Shown: in pieces, positions 6,167 through 14,037 of the stretch | How positions within the stretch are numbered: the first letter of the stretch is position 1 | How the letters are laid out: each line of letters opens with the position of its first letter | Assembly: GCA_963636105.1 (NCBI GenBank) | Contig: CAVHIG010000034.1 | Coordinates: 1 to 21,236, forward strand | Direction: 5' to 3' | Length of the DNA stretch: 21,236 nucleotides | Source: CAVHIG01 sp963636105 | GTDB taxonomy: Bacteria > Bacillota > Clostridia > Peptostreptococcales > Anaerovoracaceae | Translations under genes and position numbers: made by a program | The notes under the pieces: generated by a model | The model's database searches: none | The model's input: only the letters and a program-made list of their open reading frames with translations | What the model was told of the DNA's origin: nothing

Positions 6167-7063
6167 ATGACAAAAATGGAAGAATATCTTGAGCAGTTTT
6201 TAAATTACTTGGAAAAGGACAAGAAAATGTCCGGGAATACTATACAGGCATACAAAAGAGATATTATTTCCCTTTCTGAATTTCTAAAAAGCCGTGGTGA
6301 TACGGCGATAAAGGACACAACAAACGCGGATGTGGTGGCTTATCTGATTCAGCTCAAGAAAAACGGAAAGTCAGCCGCTACGGTGAATCGCAAGATCGCT
6401 TCCTTGCGAGCTTTTTTTTCGTATATGGTGAAGCAGCACCTTATACAGGCGAATCCTACAGACAGCATAAGATCGCCTCGTATTGAAAGGACGGAGCCTG
6501 AGTTTCTGACGATAGAAGAGGTAGACAAATTTCTCTCTATTCCTGATGATACGGCAAAAGGACGCAGAGACAAGGCTATTTTGGAGCTGCTCTATGCTAC
6601 GGGCATAAGGGTAAGCGAGGCCATAGAGGCAAATATCGAAGATATAAATCTTCGGATGGGCTTCATCTCCTGCGACGGACAGCACGGCAAGGCGCGTATA
6701 ATACCGATAGGAAGGCCGGCAAGGGTAGCCTTGGAGGAGTATATCTATGATATAAGGCCGCAATTTGTGCGCGAAAAGCTCGATGAAAAGGCGCTTTTCG
6801 TGAATTATCGCGGAGAGAGAATCACAAGGCAGGGTCTTTGGAAGCTAATACGTGAATACGCGAAAAAAGCAGGAATAGAGAGCAAAATCACACCCCAGAC
6901 GCTGCGCAATTCCTTCGCGGTTCACATGATACAAAACGGAGCGGATCTGAAATCGCTGCAGGAGCTCTTGGGGCACGAGGACATTTCCGCAACGCAGATA
7001 TATCTTTCTGTTACGAAAAACAGAATAAAGGATGTCTACGACAGGACGCACCCGAGAGCGTAG
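6167..7063 (+). CDS. XerD-type tyrosine recombinase with atypical active site
   Basis: Starting at ATG 6167 gives 298 residues, the exact length of E. coli XerD, and catalytic positions fall in the same register. The N-terminal SAM-like core-binding domain (about 1-100) precedes the catalytic domain. Arg148 (ATGIRVSEA), Arg247 (TLRNSF), His270 (LLGHEDIS) and nucleophile Tyr279 (TQIYLSV) are present. The positions of XerD Lys172 and His244 are both Gln (GQHGKAR and TPQTLRN). The C terminus VYDRTHPRA is typical of XerD. XerC/XerD resolve chromosome dimers at dif with FtsK; whether this is the true XerD or a diverged paralogue cannot be told from one window. A GGAG lies only 4 nt before ATG 6167 and ATG 6176 is an alternative. 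No mobile-element genes flank it. Confidence 0.85.
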   Translation: MTKMEEYLEQFLNYLEKDKKMSGNTIQAYKRDIISLSEFLKSRGDTAIKDTTNADVVAYLIQLKKNGKSAATVNRKIASLRAFFSYMVKQHLIQANPTDSIRSPRIERTEPEFLTIEEVDKFLSIPDDTAKGRRDKAILELLYATGIRVSEAIEANIEDINLRMGFISCDGQHGKARIIPIGRPARVALEEYIYDIRPQFVREKLDEKALFVNYRGERITRQGLWKLIREYAKKAGIESKITPQTLRNSFAVHMIQNGADLKSLQELLGHEDISATQIYLSVTKNRIKDVYDRTHPRA

Positions 7064-7147
7064 AAATGAATAATTGTAGAACGCTCGATAGCTTTGGGGA
7101 CAAGGCTATTGCTTAAAAATATTGATGGAAGTATGGAGGCAGAGAAT

Positions 7148-7528
7148 ATGGCGACGGATAAAGAACAGGTATGCGACTGCAACAGCATTCACGAGGAGGT
7201 TGCGCTGGATATACAGAAGAATATGCTTCCGGATGCGGAAATTTCGGCTATTTCCGCGCTCTTCAAGGTTCTCGGCGATCCCACCAGGGCAAAGATAGTG
7301 ATGGCGCTCGATCGTCGTGAGGTGTGCGTATGTGACCTTGCGGTATCCCTGAATATGAAGAAGTCCGCGATTTCGCATCAGCTCGCCTTGCTGCGTACAA
7401 ATAAGATAGTGAAGTCCAGGCGAGACGGAAAGCATGTATATTATTCGCTCGATGATGAGCATGTGACGGATGTTATAGAGCTTGTACAGGCACATGTGGA
7501 GCATTCGCATGTGGAGCATGCGCACTAG
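7148..7528 (+). CDS. ArsR/SmtB-family metal-sensing repressor (CadC/CzrA-like)
   Basis: A 126-residue winged-helix repressor that should release DNA when it binds Zn, Cd or Pb. Two metal sites of the family can be seen. The alpha3N site has Cys9 and Cys11 in the N-terminal arm and Cys60/Cys62 in EVCVCDLA. The alpha5 site has Asp103, His105, His116 and His119, the same 2-11-3 spacing as in CzrA. FKVLGDPTRAKIV and the recognition helix KKSAISHQLALLR are typical. A short His-rich tail (HVEHSHVEHAH) ends the protein. I chose the ATG at 7148 because TGGAGG (7134-7139) lies 8 nt upstream; upstream in-frame TTG and ATG codons have poorer sites. Two matching operators lie in the promoter of the adjacent transport genes. 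Confidence 0.9.
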   Translation: MATDKEQVCDCNSIHEEVALDIQKNMLPDAEISAISALFKVLGDPTRAKIVMALDRREVCVCDLAVSLNMKKSAISHQLALLRTNKIVKSRRDGKHVYYSLDDEHVTDVIELVQAHVEHSHVEHAH

Positions 7529-7611
7529 GGCTTATATACGCTTATATGCCCGGAAGTGCTTGTCTTATTTGCGAGATGCTTATTTGTAGATGGGGCAAAT
7601 GCTGGCAAAGG

Positions 7612-7653
7612 ATAAAAATCTCTATTATTATGTATGGAGATTTTTATTTTTTT
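7612..7653 (+). terminator. Terminator after the metal-sensor gene
   Basis: An AT-rich 11-bp stem (ATAAAAATCTC at 7612-7622 with GAGATTTTTAT at 7637-7647), a 14-nt loop and a run of T to 7653. It separates the repressor gene from the transport promoter that begins at 7655. Confidence 0.65.
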
Positions 7654-7654
7654 C

Positions 7655-7684
7655 TTGACAAGTGAATAGTTGCTCAACTATAAT
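7655..7684 (+). promoter_or_regulatory. Promoter of the HMA protein/metal ATPase operon
   Basis: Perfect TTGACA (7655-7660) and perfect TATAAT (7679-7684), 18 bp apart, with predicted initiation near 7691. Operator 1 fills the spacer and touches the -10 box, so a bound repressor would block polymerase. Confidence 0.85.
7663..7681 (+). promoter_or_regulatory. ArsR-type operator 1
   Basis: TGAATAGTTGCTCA at 7663-7676 has the TGA...TCA symmetry of ArsR/SmtB operators. A longer perfect palindrome, ATAGTTG-CT-CAACTAT (7666-7681), overlaps the -10 box. It is the near twin of operator 2, with which it shares TGAA and TGCTCAACT in the same register. Confidence 0.7.
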
Positions 7685-7692
7685 ATGATTGT

Positions 7693-7714
7693 CAGTTGAA
7701 CAAATGCTCAACTG
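7693..7714 (+). promoter_or_regulatory. ArsR-type operator 2
   Basis: CAGTTGA (7693-7699) and TCAACTG (7708-7714) form a perfect inverted repeat with an 8-bp centre, containing TGAACAAATGCTCA. It lies just downstream of the predicted transcription start, 34 bp (about three helical turns) from operator 1. Confidence 0.7.
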
Positions 7715-7765
7715 TATATAGGTAAATGAATTGAAAGTTATAATAAAAAAGAAAGGAAAAAGAAA

Positions 7766-7987
7766 ATGAAGAAGACATACGGAATTGAAGTGGATTGCGC
7801 GGCATGTGCACTCAAGATGGAAGATGCGGCAAAGAAGACAGAGGGCGTAAAGGATGCTTCGGTCGCGTTTATGACGCAGAAGATGAAGGTTGAATTTGAG
7901 GAAGGTGCGGATGAGGCAGCTGTTATGAAGGATGTCCTCAAGGCATGCAAAAAGGTAGAGCCGGATTGTGAGATCTTTTTTAAGTAG
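7766..7987 (+). CDS. Stand-alone HMA-domain metallochaperone
   Basis: A 73-residue ferredoxin-fold heavy-metal-associated protein. The metal loop VDCAAC has Cys11 and Cys14; DCAAC with the following basic/acidic helix resembles the N-terminal HMA domain of ZntA/CadA rather than copper chaperones, so Zn, Cd or Pb is the likely cargo (inference). It is the first gene after the operator-controlled promoter, with AAAGGA (7752-7757) 8 nt before the ATG. The ATPase downstream has no HMA domain of its own, so this looks like the detached equivalent that would hand metal to the pump or help sense it. The 146 bp to the next gene hold no terminator. Confidence 0.85.
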   Translation: MKKTYGIEVDCAACALKMEDAAKKTEGVKDASVAFMTQKMKVEFEEGADEAAVMKDVLKACKKVEPDCEIFFK

Positions 7988-8133
7988 GAGAGATTGGAGT
8001 TTAGAGCTTGGAGCTTATAGCTTGGATGGCAGATGTTTGGGATTAGAGATTAGTGAGGTGGGCAGCTGCGATGGGACAGCCTGCTGCGGATGAAATTTGA
8101 CGGAAGTATATAGGGGAAAGGGAGATTTTGACG

Positions 8134-10026
8134 ATGAACAAAAAGCAAAAGAAGGTTTTGATTCGGATAATTATTTCGGCAATCTTGACTATAGCATTTT
8201 GTTTTGTGCCGGTGAGCGGATACTGGAAATTATTGCTATTTTTGGTGCCGTACCTCATAATAGGCTATGACATCTTACGAAAGGCCGTGCTTGGAATTAT
8301 ACACGGCGAGGTCTTTGATGAAAACTTCCTTATGGCAGTGGCGACAGTGGGAGCCATGGCCTTGGGCGAATATACAGAAGCTGCGGCCGTTATGGTATTT
8401 TACCAGATTGGCGAGCTCTTTCAAAGCTATGCCGTGGGCAAGAGCAGGCGAAATATCACGCAGCTCATGGACATCAGACCTGATTATGCAAATATAGAAG
8501 AGGACGGAAAGCTCACGCAGGTGGATCCGGATGATGTTGAGGTCGGAAGCATCATCATAGTGCAGCCCGGTGAAAAAATTCCTATCGACGGCGTGATATG
8601 TGAAGGCAGCGCCTCTCTCAATACCGGAGCGCTTACAGGTGAAAGCCTGCCGCGCGAGGTAAAGGCCGGAGACGAGGTCATCAGCGGCTGTGTCGACATG
8701 TCGGGCGTGCTCAAAATCCGTACAACAAAGGAATTCGGCGAGTCTACGGTCTCCAAAATCCTTGATCTTGTGGAAAATTCCGCAATGAAGAAGGCCAGAA
8801 CCGAGAATTTTATCACTAGATTTGCTAAAATCTACACGCCGGCAGTATGCATAGCTGCATTGCTTCTCGCAATTCTTCCTCCACTTGTGAAGCTCTTTGT
8901 ACTCAAGACTTCGCCGGCTTGGGGAGACTGGATTATAAGAGCCTTGACCTTCCTTGTAATCAGCTGCCCATGCGCGCTCGTAATTTCTATTCCGCTCAGC
9001 TTCTTTGGGGGTATAGGCGGAGCGTCCGCAAAGGGCATATTGGTAAAGGGCGCAAGCTATCTCGAAGCTCTCGCTGAGGCGAAATATGTGGTTTGCGATA
9101 AAACGGGAACCCTCACAAAGGGAGTATTCCAGGTGACTGAGATAGCCCCGGCAGTTTCCGCAAAAGACCCTGAGCCTGCGAAGCAAAGGCTACTCACGGC
9201 GGCAGCCTACGCGGAGAGCTTTTCAAACCATCCTATAAGCAAGAGCCTGAAGGAGGCCTATAGAGAGCTTTGCGGAAGCGAGATAGATAATGCAAAGGTC
9301 ACGGATGTGAAGGAGATAAGCGGACACGGCGTGACAGCCTTGGTCTCGGGACAGAAGGTAGCGGCAGGAAATGCAAAGCTCATGGAAATGCTTGGAATAA
9401 GCTGCGCGCATCCCGACAGCGTAGGCACGGAGATACATGTCGCGATAGATGGCAGCTATGCGGGATACATACTCATTTCGGATGTGGTAAAGCCGGGTGC
9501 TGCAAAGGCTATAAGCGATTTGAAGAAAGCCGGAGTAAAGAAGGTAGTCATGCTCACAGGTGATTCAAGGAAGGTCGCGGATTCTGTGGCTTTGGAGCTT
9601 GGAATCGATGATGTGAAAAGTGAGCTTCTTCCGGCAGACAAGGTCAGTGAGGTCGAAAGGCTTATAGCTGAAAAGGGCGAAAAGGAAAAGCTCGTATTTG
9701 TAGGAGATGGCATAAATGACGCGCCGGTGCTTTCGAGAGCTGATGTGGGCGTAGCGATGGGAGCGCTTGGTTCGGATGCGGCTATAGAGGCGGCGGATAT
9801 CGTGCTCATGGATGATGATCCGGGAAAGCTTGCGATAGCGATGAGGATTTCAAAAAAGACGCTTGCGATAGTCTACCAGAATATCGTATTTGCCCTTGGC
9901 GTAAAATTCATTTGCCTGGGCTTTGGAGCCTTTGGATTTTTGAATATGTGGTGGGCGATATTTGCTGATGTAGGCGTGATGGTGATAGCGGTTTTGAATG
10001 CGATGCGTACGCTGAGGATAAAGTAG
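8134..10026 (+). CDS. P1B-type Zn/Cd/Pb-exporting ATPase (ZntA/CadA family)
   Basis: A 630-residue membrane ATPase that should expel divalent heavy metals using ATP. It shows hydrophobic helices at the N terminus, the actuator loop with TGES, the metal-binding CPC (Cys278-Pro279-Cys280), phosphorylation motif DKTGTLT (Asp322), SNHPIS (P1B-specific His-Pro), MLTGDS and GDGINDAP (Asp525). The last two helices keep Lys (GVKFIC) and Asp (FADVGVMV) as in the ZntA branch, ending NAMRTLR; this favours Zn/Cd/Pb over Cu. The N-terminal HMA domain usual in ZntA is absent and is encoded separately upstream. The ATG at 8134 has GGGAG (8120-8124) 9 nt before it; a TTG at 8128 is too close. A nearby ArsR-type repressor probably controls it. 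Confidence 0.93.
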   Translation: MNKKQKKVLIRIIISAILTIAFCFVPVSGYWKLLLFLVPYLIIGYDILRKAVLGIIHGEVFDENFLMAVATVGAMALGEYTEAAAVMVFYQIGELFQSYAVGKSRRNITQLMDIRPDYANIEEDGKLTQVDPDDVEVGSIIIVQPGEKIPIDGVICEGSASLNTGALTGESLPREVKAGDEVISGCVDMSGVLKIRTTKEFGESTVSKILDLVENSAMKKARTENFITRFAKIYTPAVCIAALLLAILPPLVKLFVLKTSPAWGDWIIRALTFLVISCPCALVISIPLSFFGGIGGASAKGILVKGASYLEALAEAKYVVCDKTGTLTKGVFQVTEIAPAVSAKDPEPAKQRLLTAAAYAESFSNHPISKSLKEAYRELCGSEIDNAKVTDVKEISGHGVTALVSGQKVAAGNAKLMEMLGISCAHPDSVGTEIHVAIDGSYAGYILISDVVKPGAAKAISDLKKAGVKKVVMLTGDSRKVADSVALELGIDDVKSELLPADKVSEVERLIAEKGEKEKLVFVGDGINDAPVLSRADVGVAMGALGSDAAIEAADIVLMDDDPGKLAIAMRISKKTLAIVYQNIVFALGVKFICLGFGAFGFLNMWWAIFADVGVMVIAVLNAMRTLRIK

Positions 10027-10102
10027 AATTATTTACTAAGTGCTGACTTATCCTCACGTAGAAAGGTGTAGCCTTAAAGTTTCAATGATGTTTTAAAAGC
10101 AA

Positions 10103-10145
10103 AAAGATCCGGAAGATTGTATTTTCCGGGTCTTTGTAATTTTTT
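10103..10145 (+). terminator. Terminator after the metal ATPase gene
   Basis: A 12-bp stem (AAAGATCCGGAA at 10103-10114 with TTCCGGGTCTTT at 10124-10135, one T-G pair), a 9-nt loop, then GTAATTTTTT. The rest of the 278-bp gap before rpoB (10027-10304) shows no gene, only AT-rich sequence and the rpoB promoter. Confidence 0.85.
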
Positions 10146-10234
10146 GCAGCTTTTAGGCAGAAACTGCTGTTTCAGACATTACAATTAAAAGGCAAAACTC
10201 AAATAAAAAAATACTTGACTTTTGCAAAAAAAGC

Positions 10235-10263
10235 TTGCTTTATTGACAAGACTATAGTATAAT
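10235..10263 (+). promoter_or_regulatory. rpoBC promoter
   Basis: TTGCTT (10235-10240) and a perfect TATAAT (10258-10263) are 17 bp apart, placing the start near 10270. A perfect TTGACA at 10243-10248 is only 9 bp from the TATAAT and so cannot be its partner. The leader would be about 44 nt, too short for an L10-type leader. Confidence 0.7.
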
Positions 10264-10313
10264 ATCAAACTGCCATGTAAATCTTTTTGTTTTAAAGTTA
10301 AGGAGTGATGAAG

Positions 10314-13300
10314 ATGCTACACCCGGTAAAAGTAGGTAGAAAAACCCGTATGAGCTTCTCAAAAATCAAGGAAGTAGCGGAGATGCCAAACCTTATTCAG
10401 ATCCAGACAGCGTCATATGACTGGTTCTTGAAGGAAGGACTCAATGAGGTATTCGAAGATATTTCCCCGATAAAGGATTATGCGGGAAATTTGGTACTGG
10501 AATTTATAGGCTATTCCCTTAATGACCCTCCGAAGTACGAGCAGGAGGAATGTAAGGACAGAGACGCAACCTATGCGGCTCCGCTTAAGGTGCGTGTAAG
10601 ATTGATAAATAAGGAGACCGGCGAGATCAAGGAGCAGGAAGTATTTATGGGAGACTTCCCTCTGATGACAGAAAAAGGTACCTTTATATACAACGGTGCG
10701 GAGAGAGTAGTAGTTACGCAGCTTGTACGTTCTCCGGGACCTTACTATGAGGTGACCGTAGACAAGTCAAACAACAAGCTGTTTGCAACCACGATCATCC
10801 CGAATCGTGGAGCGTGGCTTGAGTATGAGACAGATTCAAATGAAATAATATCCGTAAGAGTAGACCGTACAAGAAAGCAGACAGTGACTACTCTTTTGAG
10901 AGCCTTTGGCTTTGGTACTGACCAGGAGATAATAGACATCTTCGGACCTGATCCGAGACTTTTGAAGACTCTGGAAAAGGATACCACTGACAACTATGAG
11001 GACGGATTGAAAGAAATATACAAGAAGCTGAGACCGGGCGAGCCTCCTACAGTTGAGAGCGCGCAGAACCTTCTCAATTCCTTGTTCTTTGACGCAAAGA
11101 GATATGACCTTGCAAAGGTAGGCAGATACAAATACAACAAAAAGCTTGGATTGTCAAACAGAATCATCGGTGTTGTGGCAGCCGAGGATGTAATCCACCC
11201 GGAGACAGGCGAGCTTCTTGCGGAGGCAGGAGAGAAAATCTCAAGAGAAAAGGCCTTTGCAATTGAAAACGCAGGCGTAGAATATATAATGGCACATGGC
11301 AAATTCGATGAGGAATCCGTTACAAAGGTAATCGGAAATCAATTCGTAGATCTGTCATGCTACATAGATTTTGACATCAGCGACCTGAAGATTCCGCAGA
11401 AGGTATTCTATCCGGTGCTGAGAGAGATATTGGATGAAAACGAGACTGAAAAGGACATCAAGGAAGCTCTCCTCGCAAGAAAGAATGAGCTTTCACCAAA
11501 GCATATCCTTATAAATGATATCATTGCTTCTGTATCATATCTTCTCAACCTGCCTTATGGCATAGGAAATACAGACGATATCGACCATCTGGGCAACAGA
11601 AGACTCAGAACAGTAGGCGAGCTGCTCCAGAATCAGTTCAGAATCGGTCTTGCGAGAATGGAGAGAGTAGTCAAGGAGAGAATGACTATTCAGGACATAG
11701 AGGTGACTACACCGCAGGCACTTATGAACATCCGTCCGGTAACCGCGGCTATAAAGGAGTTCTTCGGAAGCTCCCAGCTCTCGCAGTTTATGGATCAGAC
11801 AAACCCGCTTGCCGAGCTCACGCATAAGAGAAGACTCTCCGCGCTGGGTCCTGGCGGTCTTTCAAGAGAAAGAGCCGGATTTGAGGTTCGAGACGTACAT
11901 TATTCCCATTACGGAAGAATGTGCCCTATAGAGACTCCGGAAGGCCCGAATATCGGACTTATCGGTTCCCTTACAACATATGGCAAGATAAACGAATATG
12001 GATTTATCGAGACGCCTTACAGACGTGTGGATAAGGAGACCGGCATAGTTACGGATGAGATAGAATATATGACGGCAGACGAGGAAGAGCTCCTTGTAAT
12101 AGCTCAGGCGAATGAGCCTCTCGATTCCGAAAACCGCTTTGTAAATAAGAAGGTAGGTTCTCGTGGTATGGGCGGCGAAATCGACCTCGTACCGCGTGAA
12201 AAGATAGACTACATGGATGTTTCGCCAAAGCAGGTAGTATCCGTAGCGACGGCGATGATTCCTTTCCTTGAAAACGACGACGCAAACAGAGCTCTGATGG
12301 GTTCAAACATGCAGCGTCAGGCTGTACCGCTTCTTGTAACCGACGCACCGCGCGTAGGTACAGGTATAGAATATAAGGCGGCCTGCGACTCAGGTGTTGT
12401 TGTACTTGCGAAGAATTCAGGTACCATCGAATTTGTGGACGCTACTACTGTAAAGATAAGACGCGATGACGGCAAGGGACTTGATGAGTATCATCTCCTG
12501 AAGTTTAAGCGTTCAAACCAGTCCACATGCATAAATCAAAGACCTATCGTATTCCACGGCGAGCATGTGGAAAAGGGTGAGGTCATCGCGGACGGTCCTT
12601 CCACGGACAAGGGCGAGGTAGCTCTCGGAAAGAACCTCCTCATAGGCTTCATGACATGGGAAGGCTACAACTACGAGGACGCTATCATCCTGAATGAAAG
12701 ACTCATCATGGAGGACGTGCTTACATCCCTTCATATAGAAGAGTATGAGGCAGAGGCGAGAGATACAAAGCTCGGACCTGAAGAGATCACAAGAGACATT
12801 CCAAACGTAGGTGAGGATGCCTTGAAGGATCTGGACGAGGACGGTATTATCAGGATAGGCGCAGAGGTAACTTCCTCGGATATCCTTGTCGGCAAGGTTA
12901 CTCCAAAGGGCGAGACCGAGCTCACGCCGGAGGAAAGACTTCTCCGCGCGATATTCGGTGAAAAGGCAAGAGAAGTAAGAGATACATCCCTTCGTGTACC
13001 TCACGGAGAGACAGGTATCGTAGTAGATATAAAGAAATTCTCGAGGGAGAATGGCGATGAGATGCCACCGGGAGTAAATAGGCTCGTAAGGTGCTATATC
13101 GTAACCAAGAGAAAGATGCAGGTAGGCGACAAGATGGCCGGCCGTCACGGAAATAAGGGTGTAGTATCCAGGATACTGCCTGAGGAGGATATGCCATTCA
13201 TGGAAGATGGTACTCCGCTGCAGGTAATGCTGAATCCTCTGGGTGTACCTTCCCGAATGAACGTAGGACAGGTACTTGAGGTACATCTCGGCCTTGCGGC

Positions 13301-14021
13301 GAAGTACAAGGATTGGTACATCGCAACTCCTGTATTTGACGGAGCTACCGAAAAGGACATCATAAAGCTGCTCGGCGAATGCGGCTATTCTGAGACAGGT
13401 AAGCTGCAGCTGAGAGACGGACGTACGGGAGAGCTCTTCGACAATCCTGTAACTGTAGGATACATGTACATGCTCAAGCTCCACCATCTGGTAGACGACA
13501 AGATCCACGCAAGAAGTACAGGTCCTTATTCCCTTGTTACGCAGCAGCCTCTGGGCGGAAAAGCTCAATTTGGCGGACAGCGTTTTGGAGAAATGGAAGT
13601 ATGGGCCCTCGAGGCATATGGCGCGGCTTATACATTGCAGGAGATCCTTACAGTAAAGTCCGACGATATCGTAGGTCGTGTAAAGACATACGAGGCCATC
13701 GTAAAGGGCGAAAACATTCCTGAACCGGGCATTCCTGAGTCCTTCAAGGTACTCATCAAGGAGATGCAGAGCCTTGCGCTCGACATCAGAGTCCTTTCGG
13801 AGAATGATGAAGAGATCGAAATCAAAGAATCCGTAGATTTAGAGGGTATCACAAATGTAGAGCACATAGTAGACCTTGAGCCGGAATACGCGGACGAGGA
13901 TGAGCTCTTTGGTGAGGTAGGACTCTCTGAGGGCAGTCTTGAAGACGAAGCTGATGACGATGACGACGATCTCACTATAGATGTAGCGGATGATGAGGTT
14001 GACCTCATAGATAGATATTAG
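10314..14021 (+). CDS. rpoB: DNA-directed RNA polymerase subunit beta
   Basis: The 1235-residue beta subunit of RNA polymerase. It includes the rifampicin region FFGSSQLSQFMDQTNPL followed by THKRRLSALGPGG (about 482-516), with the Asp, His and Ser of the sensitive form. The region GRMCPIETPEGPNIG and the C-terminal core GDKMAGRHGNKGVVS (nucleotide and alpha contacts), SLVTQQPLGGKAQFGGQRFGEM are intact. The last 60 or so residues are strongly acidic, with a run of six Asp, and end in DLIDRY. ATG at 10314 was chosen because AAGGAG (10300-10305) lies 8 nt upstream; GTG 10305 and ATG 10308 overlap or abut that site. The usual neighbours rplJ and rplL do not precede it. rpoC follows after 16 bp, so the two are one operon. 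Confidence 0.98.
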   Translation: MLHPVKVGRKTRMSFSKIKEVAEMPNLIQIQTASYDWFLKEGLNEVFEDISPIKDYAGNLVLEFIGYSLNDPPKYEQEECKDRDATYAAPLKVRVRLINKETGEIKEQEVFMGDFPLMTEKGTFIYNGAERVVVTQLVRSPGPYYEVTVDKSNNKLFATTIIPNRGAWLEYETDSNEIISVRVDRTRKQTVTTLLRAFGFGTDQEIIDIFGPDPRLLKTLEKDTTDNYEDGLKEIYKKLRPGEPPTVESAQNLLNSLFFDAKRYDLAKVGRYKYNKKLGLSNRIIGVVAAEDVIHPETGELLAEAGEKISREKAFAIENAGVEYIMAHGKFDEESVTKVIGNQFVDLSCYIDFDISDLKIPQKVFYPVLREILDENETEKDIKEALLARKNELSPKHILINDIIASVSYLLNLPYGIGNTDDIDHLGNRRLRTVGELLQNQFRIGLARMERVVKERMTIQDIEVTTPQALMNIRPVTAAIKEFFGSSQLSQFMDQTNPLAELTHKRRLSALGPGGLSRERAGFEVRDVHYSHYGRMCPIETPEGPNIGLIGSLTTYGKINEYGFIETPYRRVDKETGIVTDEIEYMTADEEELLVIAQANEPLDSENRFVNKKVGSRGMGGEIDLVPREKIDYMDVSPKQVVSVATAMIPFLENDDANRALMGSNMQRQAVPLLVTDAPRVGTGIEYKAACDSGVVVLAKNSGTIEFVDATTVKIRRDDGKGLDEYHLLKFKRSNQSTCINQRPIVFHGEHVEKGEVIADGPSTDKGEVALGKNLLIGFMTWEGYNYEDAIILNERLIMEDVLTSLHIEEYEAEARDTKLGPEEITRDIPNVGEDALKDLDEDGIIRIGAEVTSSDILVGKVTPKGETELTPEERLLRAIFGEKAREVRDTSLRVPHGETGIVVDIKKFSRENGDEMPPGVNRLVRCYIVTKRKMQVGDKMAGRHGNKGVVSRILPEEDMPFMEDGTPLQVMLNPLGVPSRMNVGQVLEVHLGLAAKYKDWYIATPVFDGATEKDIIKLLGECGYSETGKLQLRDGRTGELFDNPVTVGYMYMLKLHHLVDDKIHARSTGPYSLVTQQPLGGKAQFGGQRFGEMEVWALEAYGAAYTLQEILTVKSDDIVGRVKTYEAIVKGENIPEPGIPESFKVLIKEMQSLALDIRVLSENDEEIEIKESVDLEGITNVEHIVDLEPEYADEDELFGEVGLSEGSLEDEADDDDDDLTIDVADDEVDLIDRY

Positions 14022-14037
14022 AAGGGGGATGACATCA

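Noticed and set aside
6163..6168. TATAAT overlapping the recombinase start codon
   Set aside because: No -35 box at proper spacing, and the initiation point would fall inside the coding region.
6167..7063. Integrase of a mobile element using the tRNA-Gly repeats as att sites
   Set aside because: The gene lies 3.3 kb outside the repeats, matches XerD in length and C terminus, and has no excisionase or element genes beside it. A role in trans cannot be excluded but nothing supports it.
12513..13568. A 351-codon minus-strand open frame inside rpoB, and a 303-codon one at 8275-9186 inside the ATPase gene
   Set aside because: Both are shadows of strongly conserved + strand genes, lack recognisable domains and have low-complexity Ser/Leu/Tyr/Arg-rich products.
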